Shown here one piece after another: positions 56,767 to 64,000 of a stretch of DNA of 64,000 nt. This DNA comes from Cryphonectria parasitica EP155 (taxonomy: Eukaryota > Ascomycota > Sordariomycetes > Diaporthales > Cryphonectriaceae): NCBI RefSeq assembly GCF_011745365.1, contig NW_024468917.1:1674001-1738000 (forward strand). Direction: 5' to 3'. Within the stretch, counting starts at the first letter, position 1, and the number at the start of each line of letters is the position of its first letter. The notes under the pieces are model-generated. The model ran no database searches and was not told the DNA's origin. It worked only from the letters and a program-made list of their open reading frames with translations. Made by a program: the position numbers and the translations under genes.

Positions 56767-59026
56767 CTATACTACAGTTGAAAAGAACTTGATCCCCTTC
56801 CCGTGCCTAGCCTGGACGGGGCTCAGATTGCCCTGCAGCCCACGGAACGAGTTCTGACCAGACCCTTGTTGAAAAGCCACTTGACCCGAGGGCATCTTGC
56901 TGGTGCCATTGCAAGCACCCGCCTTGTACTCCAGATGACAGAATGGGACCAGGTTCGACGAGCTGCCAGGCGTGCTGGACCCAGCCTCGGTAATATAGAA
57001 GCCAAGGTTGTCTCCTTTGGCAACAGTCGTATTCAAGGGTACCTTCATGGCCTTGAACGACGTGCCGATCTGCGCTGAGGTGAAAGTGGCTGACCCTAAT
57101 TGCTCGAATGTGTATCTTGAGAGGAGGGAGAATATGTACGCGTTAGCAGCCAATCAAGACAAGGACCTTTTTGAGTCGGTAGAAAGCGAGTGTGTCGGAA
57201 GGGGATCATGAAGAAGACTCACGAGGGCGCGACGAGATCCATCAGAGTGCTAAAGCGGAACACAACAATCTCGACATCGACCGATTGGTTACCAGCGGCG
57301 ATGTTGACCGTGGCTGAGGTGAGGGTTCCGTCCTTGGAGTTGGTCCAGGTCTGAATTACTCGTTGGTAGAGGTCGGTGTCACACACAGAGACATACTGTT
57401 TGGTCGCGGTCGGGTGTCAGCAAAGAATTTTAAATCCCAAAAAGATGGAGTGGCCATGCTCACGTTGGCAAATCTTGGAGATAAGTCTGTGGCCTCAGTC
57501 AACGCTCCGGTATCAACTGCCCCGTCTCCCAATGTAAAGGGTACGGTATAATGGGCGTCAGCAGAGCAGTCCAAGTCTTGAACACTGCCGTCCTCGTTGA
57601 ATCGAAGTGGCTGGAAGAAGTGGCCAGAAAAACTAATCCGAGGTCCGCCGGCTGTGGAGTTTTCAACTTGGTCAGTCATCATGCAGCAGTACTCTGAAGT
57701 GCTGCGAAATCGGAGTAACATACGAGTTGTAGTAGCATGCCAGACATAAGTTGTCTCGTTGGTCGCCGGATCAGTAAGAGGCAAAACACCCTCTACCTGA
57801 CCACCACAGTCATAAGCCGAGATAATTTGACGCTCCCAGGGCCCGGAGAGACACGCTGATCGATAGACAACTCCAACACTTCCAGAACAGAAGCCACAAG
57901 TGTTGCTGCCCACGATGTCTGGCTCATTGTGTCAGTACATAGTCCCTTAGGTGTGACTTTCAAGGTTTAGCTGCACTGACAATATATGCCATTGCGCACA
58001 AACAAGTCTGGAGACTCCATTTGTTGGTCTACCAAGTCAAACGCGGCAGACGTTACATTGGTGCTTGTTTGCGTTGTGTTCAGCTGCCGAATTGTCAGAA
58101 CTGTCTCTTCGAGGAGTATCGCAACCATGTCTATAATTACGGCACGTACAAAATCATCTGTCAAAGGAGAGATGTGCATTGTCTGGAAGATGGGCGGCCA
58201 GAGACTCCCGGCGCGCGGATCCGCAAAGTTGAGGACAGACCATATCAGGTAGGCTTTGCCACCTGCAAAAGAGGAAGGATTAAATGAGTAAATCCATGTC
58301 TTTGGAACGTTTCTGATATCGACATACCAATCGTGACGACGGATTCATCTGCTGGCTGTAGACCAGTGAATCGAGGATCCAAAGCGGCCTCGCCTGCAAC
58401 TGTGAATGACGCATTTGGTGCTGATGATGTGGCGACCGTATATCCAGTCCCCAGGTTGGACCAAAGCACATATTCCTGTGTTTCCTCGTTATAGATGACA
58501 TGGGGCCGTCCGCCGGTGTCCTGACCCGAAGACAAGACGCCTTCGAATTTCCTGTGTCCAAATCTCGTATCAGATTCTGAGTGAAATGGACTGTTTAGAG
58601 AGCTCAACGAACCAGTTAATCAAGTCAACAGATGAGTAGCAGAGCAGAGGCGTCTCTGCACTCCCGGCACTTGTTGTGAAATCTAGGCCGTACGAGTAGT
58701 ACTTATTCTCTATAGATATGGCATGGCCTTGTCAGCGATAGAAATTTCCACAGAAAGCATGAAGATGTCATATTATTACCGAAGTCTAGACATTAAACCG
58801 AGTTAGCTATGTGGTGATTGATATGGCGTTCGACGTGGGAGAGTGAAGGAAGCAGCTAACAGTAGATTTTCAAAGCATAGGAGCTGATGTGGTTTCCATC
58901 AACATCAAACAAGAACCGATTGGCGCCATGAAACGTGATTTCGCCCGAGGCTTTTGCTTCCACTGTTATTGTCATAAAAGCGAAAACGAACGCCCCCAGG
59001 AGCACAGTCAGGAGTCTTTGCGCCAT
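56767..59026 (-). CDS. secreted GH43-like glycosidase, nine exons including a 6-base micro-exon
   Basis: Five-bladed propeller protein of the GH43 class, probably acting on galactan or arabinan side chains; exact substrate unknown. 559 residues. Exons: 59026-58861, 58785-58780, 58709-58613, 58551-58328, 58262-57981, 57918-57724, 57651-57464, 57395-57223, 57115-56767. A signal peptide (MAQRLLTVLLGAFVFAFMTITVEA) leads to FDVDGNHI (blade 1), NKYYSYGLDF, GGRPHVIYNEETQEYVLW, YLIW, then MESPDLFVRNGIYYIVGS, with the Glu that GH43 relatives show before the LF..NG strand. The C-terminal half is a beta-sandwich (from about residue 400) ending with LVPFCHLEYKAGACNG. Without the 6-base exon ACTTCG, exon 1 joined to exon 3 gives TAG at once. 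With it, the segment aligns residue for residue with GH43 relatives. Upstream lies a CGG-N5-CCG palindrome. Confidence 0.82.
58780..58785 (-). other. 6-base micro-exon of the GH43-like gene
   Basis: ACTTCG, flanked by TCTAG (intron end) and GTAAT (intron start). It contributes Tyr-Phe plus the first base of Glu and keeps the frame between exon 1, ending in T, and exon 3, beginning AGAAT. Confidence 0.6.
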
Positions 59027-60295
59027 TGTCGAAGGTCGTGAAGAGACGCGAAAAGTCAAGTTGTCAACTTTTCTCTATTTTTGCTTTCTCTCTTGCCAAC
59101 TGTCGCAACAGAACAACAAATTATCCAAAATCCAACATCGCAACATCATAACGGTGAGTTCCAACCCAATCAATATCAATACTACCTACTGTATACTGCT
59201 GCATGTGTCACCAGTAACGGCCCCCGGGTTATCCGGGCACCCCGGCATCGAGTACCCCATGGGGTCGGAACGACATACCGATTTAGATGTGGACTGGGGC
59301 AACTTTGCGGGGGTGACACTTCAATCGCGTTGGTCTAAGCTGTCTTGTGATATTTTCAACCAGGATGAATATCAAGGATCTCTCAGCTTAAGTCCTCGGC
59401 AGGGCCATTCACGCCATATAGACCGCGGTTGTTGGGTGCGGCTTTTCCACACGTTCGAGCAGCTCTACTCGGGAACTCCACGACAATCACCGAACATGTG
59501 GATAATTACAGTACAATTCAAGCTTACATGAAAGTTTTGCTTGCCTTCATATTATCGGAAGGTAGATGAGAGACCCGAGGGCTTGAAATAGTCTTCTCAA
59601 TCTTGTTCGAAGATGAGATAACAATCCTGCCAGCAAGGTTCCTCTTGTTAATGAATCCTGACAAACGCCACCGAGATCTTGCACTTGATCATATATATTA
59701 CCATATTCTTTAGAAACATATCCCACATCGTCGTGACCTTCTCGGGTATTGCCTTTTCCAGCTGTGTCCGAGAATTCTACACCAAGAAAAGTTGGGAAAC
59801 AAGGTTGGGTTCCATTACATTGATCGAGCGCGAAGCCTCAGTACTTATATACTTCAACCTGGACATCAACACATATTACCTCTTCTGCTTGCTCTGACTA
59901 AAGCCAGTATTCATTCGGATACACCTTTTCTCCAGTCCATGACTCATGGGGGCCTTATGTACCATGAAGATAGAAAGGAACTTAGATGTGCTCTTCAGAG
60001 AACCGCTAGTTGAGTCAGATGCGGAAAGGACGCCTAAAATTTTGACATGTATTAAGCTTGTATTGCGCAACGAATTGGTTGCAAAATCTTCGTACACCCT
60101 TTTCAGTACTTATTGGAACTTAACCTCGGACATACGCTTAATTCGTCAATGTAATACAACAGAAACCCTATAAATCTAAAACATCAGGAGCTCTATTGGT
60201 CTGCAGGAACTCATGCTAGGAATTATGTACAAGAGAAACATGTAAACGAATCTATGAGTATCTACCTTCCCAATGTTTCAGTGGTCTCAGGCAAT
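59027..60295. other. intergenic, GH43-like promoter and 3' flank of the GMC gene
   Basis: No gene seen. Contains the CG-rich palindrome cluster at 59221-59250; AT-rich from about 59500 to 60250. Confidence 0.6.
59225..59245 (-). promoter_or_regulatory. CGG-N5-CCG and overlapping CCGGG/CCCGG palindrome
   Basis: CGG at 59225-59227, five bases, then CCG at 59233-59235, followed by CCGGG-CAC-CCCGG at 59233-59245. The site is about 200 bases upstream of the GH43-like start. Inverted CGG triplets are the usual binding form of Zn2Cys6 dimers; N5 spacing is that reported for cellulose-response regulators such as CLR-1. Function is inferred. Confidence 0.45.
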
Positions 60296-62185
60296 CTACA
60301 AATTGCGGCGCTTCAGCTGGGGAGCAGATGGGGAGTCAGCGGCACCAATGATCTTCTCAACTGCTTTCTCAGCAACGACCATAGTGATGGCCTGCGTGTT
60401 TCCAGTAGGAAGATCTGCATGGATACTGGAGTCCACAATGTGCAGGTTGTCCATGCCCCATACTTTGACGTCCTCTGCGCTGACTACAGAAGTCCTGGCA
60501 TCTGTGCCGATGTTCGCAGTTCCGAGGTAGTGGTCGCCCTGAGAGTACGAGGAAAGGATGTACGACACATTGGTGTACCCCTCGGCCATCTCCCAGCCTT
60601 CGTAGGAAGACATGCTTTCCAGCATCTCCTCGATGAACATAGTCGCGCCCTCCTTATCGCCATCATCTCGGAGGTAAGGTTTCTGAGTATAGGTGACGTC
60701 GCCGTTGGCACTGATTCCCATTGTTCCAGATGAGGTCGCGCCGTGGGTCAGGTACCCTTTGATGAGGAAGAGACCTGGGCCTTGCGGGCTGACTGAGCCC
60801 TGGTAGTATCGTGTAATGTTGTCCGAGGCAACGTTGGAGGTCCAGAAGACCATGCGGTGGTAACCCTGAGCCAGAACGCCAGAGCCTGCTGTCTCGTATA
60901 GGTCGATATCGGCGGTGTCGGTGCCATCCACAACAGTGGTGACGTTAAAGGCAGTCCAGTTATCGGGAGTCTGCACGTAGAAGGTGAAAATGGGGTGGTC
61001 CTTGATAGCCTGTCCGACAGGAAGATTGATCCAGTCATTCTTGGGCGGCAGAACAACACCAGTCGTGCCGTTGGCGACAGTCTCGATCTGGTCGATAGGG
61101 CCGATACCAGAGTTGAAAAGAATTCGGGGAGTTCCCCATGGACCGGCGGCGAGAATGACCTTGCCTCCTTCGTTCAAGCCTATAGTCTGGATGGCGCCGG
61201 ATTCAGTCTCAAACTCAACTCCAGTAGCCTGGCTTCCGTCCCGAATGACGCGACGGACTGTGGAGTTCAGTTGATAGGAAAAGTTGTCGAGCTCCTCGGC
61301 CAGGGGCAGATAGGTTCTCAGAGGGCCAACTCGCTCCTGGTTGCCGATATCCCAGTTCGGGTAGCTGTAGGCCTTGGTCTTCTTATTCGGCTCCGCGCTC
61401 GAGTTGACCGACGACCAGCCCTGGGAGTCAAGAAACTTGGACACGGTCTCGTACATTCCTTGATCATAACGCTTGCCGTCCTTGCTTGGCAGGGAGGTTC
61501 CTGGGTTGAGGCTCCAAACTCGATCGGCCGCCTCCGCCATATCATCCCACTTCCATCCAGTGGGCCACTTGTCGTCGAAGTCATGTTCAGGAGGGTGTGG
61601 GAATACCATATCTATATGCAGATGCGTCAACATCTATCCTGGTGTGCTTAAGTATGCTCAAAGAGGAGACTTGTGTGTTCAAGATATCAAAAATGACAAG
61701 GCACCATATGGTTCTTAGAGAGAACCATTGTGGAAAAAAAAAAGGACAGAAGGAGAAGAACTTTGAAATCACTTACAGTTTATGGAAGCACCACCTCCAA
61801 AGACGCAAGAAGCGTAAACATCTGGGGTATCAGCGCACAGGTATGCATTGAAAAGCGTCTCGTCCCCGACGTTATAGTCGGCAACTGCTGTCGAAAGACC
61901 AGGCACATCAATAGGAGTAAGGCTTTCGTTCCAGCCCACTGTCCCGACGGCACCGGTTTGAACGGTAGGGCCCTGTCCACGGGAAAGAAGGAGCACGCTC
62001 TTGCTAGAAGACTGCGCAAGGCGCGTGGCAGCGACAATTCCTGCGGGTCCACCACCTACAACGACATAGTCGTAGCCAGTTGTGTTGCTGGAGGTTAGTC
62101 TCGCAGTCGGGTTCCTCGAGTAAATTGCCGACGTGTTGCTGAAGGGCGCAGCAGCCGCGAGGGTGCGAGTGAGAAGACTATGCAT
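60296..62185 (-). CDS. GMC flavoprotein, cellobiose-dehydrogenase-like (no cytochrome domain)
   Basis: FAD-dependent sugar oxidoreductase of the AA3 family. Exons 62185-61777 and 61611-60296, joined as GASIN-YMVF, give 574 residues. A short N-terminal region (MHSLLTRTLAAAAPF) may be a weak signal peptide. FAD-binding YDYVVVGGGPAGI lies near 40-50. FPHPPEHDFDDKWPTGWKWDDM, GWSSVNSSAEPNKK and AGPWGTPRILFNSGIGP match the flavodehydrogenase of cellobiose dehydrogenase. The catalytic His lies in SQGDHYLGTANIGT and the partner Asn in TGNTQAITMVV. There is no N-terminal cytochrome b domain and no C-terminal cellulose-binding module. It probably oxidises sugars and donates electrons to quinones or an LPMO, but the acceptor is unknown. 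It lies next to the GH43-like gene in the same orientation. Confidence 0.85.
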
Positions 62186-64000
62186 CTTCGATGTTTCGTT
62201 GCTTTCAAAAGTGACGTTGTTGGACGAGAGTCACGTAGGACATAACCTGGTCCGTTCATCGAGTGACGAGTGTCTCTTAAGTATTTGCTACTTCGTCCTG
62301 GCTATACCACTGACGTCCTCGATATCCTTGGTAGCATCGGTTTTCGACCGCAGACTTGATTTTTTCTCTTTAATGGAGCCTTCATCAAAGTGCATGGCCA
62401 AGATGTCCACATTCCATGTACATCCGACCGGCCTGTTCGGCCGTGGCAGTGGATGTGAGGGTATAATTCACGCCCAAGATTACCCATCGGGAAGTTTTGG
62501 TTGAAACAATATCCACAGAAATGACATGGATAGCCTAGATAACCTTCATCTATAAGGTTTGAGGCTCGATTTGTAAAGAGGATGTAAGAAGTTTTGGTGG
62601 GTCTATACTATTTGACAGACGTCAGTTTGGCCAGGCTTTCTCACACAGTATTTCCGCTTCATGATTTGGCCGGCTACAAGTTCCTTGGGATTCCCTACCT
62701 CCATCAAAAAGCCGCAGTTCCCTTGATCCTCGAGCGGCGAGGAAATAAAGAGAAAGCCATACATTTCTACTGTGCAGCGTCCTTTGAAACACATCAATCT
62801 TCTGGTCTGATTTGTATCGAGTTTTGGGAGCTCAGCAAGTGTGATTTCAGTGACCGCACGGTAGACGATTCATGTTTCCCGGATTTTGGGGTGCTTGGTT
62901 CAGCCTTGCCAGTCATGACGAGGTTAAGAGTTTGTCGGAAACCCACTTCTCAAAGATGGAGATCGCCAAAGGAATTGCCAAAATCGGCGGCCCTATAGTG
63001 CAAGTATCTGTCTGAGAATATAGACATTGATCGTTTCCAAGTTTGAGGGCTGTATAATCTTCAGTAGTAGAAATGCGATTGATGACCAAGCGTCTCAGTT
63101 TTGACTCGCTTTACGCTGATGAAGTAGGACAATAGCAAAGGTTTTTTCTTCTTTTTATCAAGGATTCACTTTGTCCAGGCCGACGTGAAGAAAAAGAGAG
63201 AGAAGATTTCTTGAGCATTTGAAACCACCTGCCTTCATGGGCCCGACATCGGCATATCGTTTTCTAGGCGAATTTCACGACCCCAGAGTTTCAGTCATGC
63301 TTGAAAGAATCCTTACTACATAGAGATTTGATCGTCAAAATTTCTACTACTAAAAATTCCCCGAGACTCCACACCTCACGTCCCATTTCTGCAGGCCAAC
63401 TCGGCGGGTTTGATCTGATAAGATGAACGCCATGGCACTATCTGGGGGAAAAAAGAAGAAAAAAAGAAAAAAAGAAAATCCAGGTTCAGACCTTTGCTGG
63501 ATCTACCTGTAGTCTCTTTCCCAACATTCACGTCAGGCATGTTCGGGCATATGGATCTTTTTCAAGAAGGTGGACTGGCGAAATTCTTTTCCGCAAACGT
63601 GAGACTCCCGTCTTAGTTTCTTCTTTATCTACCTGGGAAAGGACAACAAAAGGAACGAGAAAGCTTCCTCCGACTGAAGAGGACCAGTCCACGAGCATGC
63701 CGCAGACCCGCAAGCTCTCACCTCATACGCATGCATGTGTTTCTGTCCGTTGTCCGCACTCCAGTCTATATAACATCTGCCCCATACGGACCTCACACAT
63801 GAAGTAGAGTTTGACACGGAACAAGTCTGCATGGTGGCCTGGCTACTGTAGAACACGAAGAACGCGTCAGATGTACAAGTAGACATATGAGTTGTGCTAT
63901 CGACCTTCTGCCCCTGGTCACTATTCCACCTACCTTCATTGGGCGCGGTTGTCCTTTTCTTGCGCCTGATCTTACACCTGCCGCCCCCCCTTTTTTCTTC
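62186..64000. other. upstream region of the GMC gene to the right edge, no gene
   Basis: Promoter of the GMC gene, including the palindrome CGGCC-N5-GGCCG at 62429-62443. The rest has only short unsupported open frames, with an A-rich stretch near 63450-63478. Confidence 0.5.
62429..62443 (-). promoter_or_regulatory. CGGCC-N5-GGCCG palindrome upstream of the GMC gene
   Basis: A perfect 5-bp inverted repeat (CGG at 62429, CCG at 62441) about 245 bases upstream of the GMC start. Possible Zn2Cys6 dimer site, inferred from form and position. Confidence 0.35.

Noticed and set aside
62594..62998. 134-codon plus-strand open frame upstream of the GMC gene
   Set aside because: No domain, no splice-supported extension and base composition like the surrounding spacer.
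63629..63886. 85-codon Cys-containing minus-strand frame, possible small secreted protein
   Set aside because: It lacks a signal peptide and no promoter or splice evidence supports it.
1..64000. A secondary-metabolite gene cluster
   Set aside because: Two Zn2Cys6 factors, two MFS transporters, an SDR and a GMC enzyme occur, but no polyketide, peptide or terpene synthase, and housekeeping genes are interleaved.
1..64000. tRNA, 5S rRNA and CRISPR-like arrays
   Set aside because: No cloverleaf, no 5S consensus and only microsatellites rather than spaced direct repeats were found by eye.

Overview
This window comes from the nuclear genome of a filamentous ascomycete (Pezizomycotina). Sordariomycetes is my inference, not something I could test. 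The grounds are short introns of about 50 to 170 bases with GT/AG ends and CTAAT-like branch points, Zn2Cys6 transcription factors, fungal-type transporters and secreted enzymes, and core eukaryotic genes (MCM2, MAD2, USP5/UBP14-type deubiquitinase, ISU1). I rebuilt twenty protein-coding genes exon by exon. Nineteen are complete, and MCM2 runs off the left edge. I recognised no tRNA, rRNA, CRISPR array or intact transposon.

Layout. 1-12.1 kb: MCM2, an intracellular GH3 beta-glucosidase, a tail-anchored fatty aldehyde dehydrogenase and an unassigned membrane glycoprotein. 13.8-17.6 kb: a small secreted protein with tandem Kex2-type repeats, then an MFS transporter. 19-30.5 kb: a Rieske/FAD oxidoreductase of the AIFM3 type, a Zn2Cys6 factor, a serine carboxypeptidase with a polyserine tract, and a second Zn2Cys6 factor. 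34.2-37.2 kb: a large coiled-coil protein. 42-51.3 kb: a housekeeping block with a DUF6924-like protein, an SDR, MAD2, the deubiquitinase and the mitochondrial Fe-S scaffold ISU1. 52-62.2 kb: an MFS transporter, a YeeZ-like Rossmann protein, a GH43-like secreted protein and a CDH-like GMC flavoprotein, all on the minus strand. Two long stretches, 30.5-34.2 kb and 37.2-42.0 kb, have no gene I can support.

How the genes relate. They do not form a classical secondary-metabolite cluster, because there is no backbone synthase. The nearest thing to a functional group is the right-hand GH43-like and GMC pair, with the GH3 enzyme far away on the left. These fit plant-polysaccharide use, and the two adjacent genes each have GC-rich palindromes upstream of the kind Zn2Cys6 factors often bind. 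Most neighbours are arranged as convergent or divergent pairs typical of a compact fungal genome.

The most interesting items are: the Kex2-repeat secreted protein (two 44-residue units each starting with Gln after Lys-Arg); a 6-base micro-exon without which the GH43-like gene meets a stop codon; a perfect 10-bp hairpin about 20 bases upstream of a Zn2Cys6 factor start codon; a carboxypeptidase with an altered active-site motif; and an AIFM3-like fusion protein with two possible starts that could give mitochondrial and cytosolic forms.
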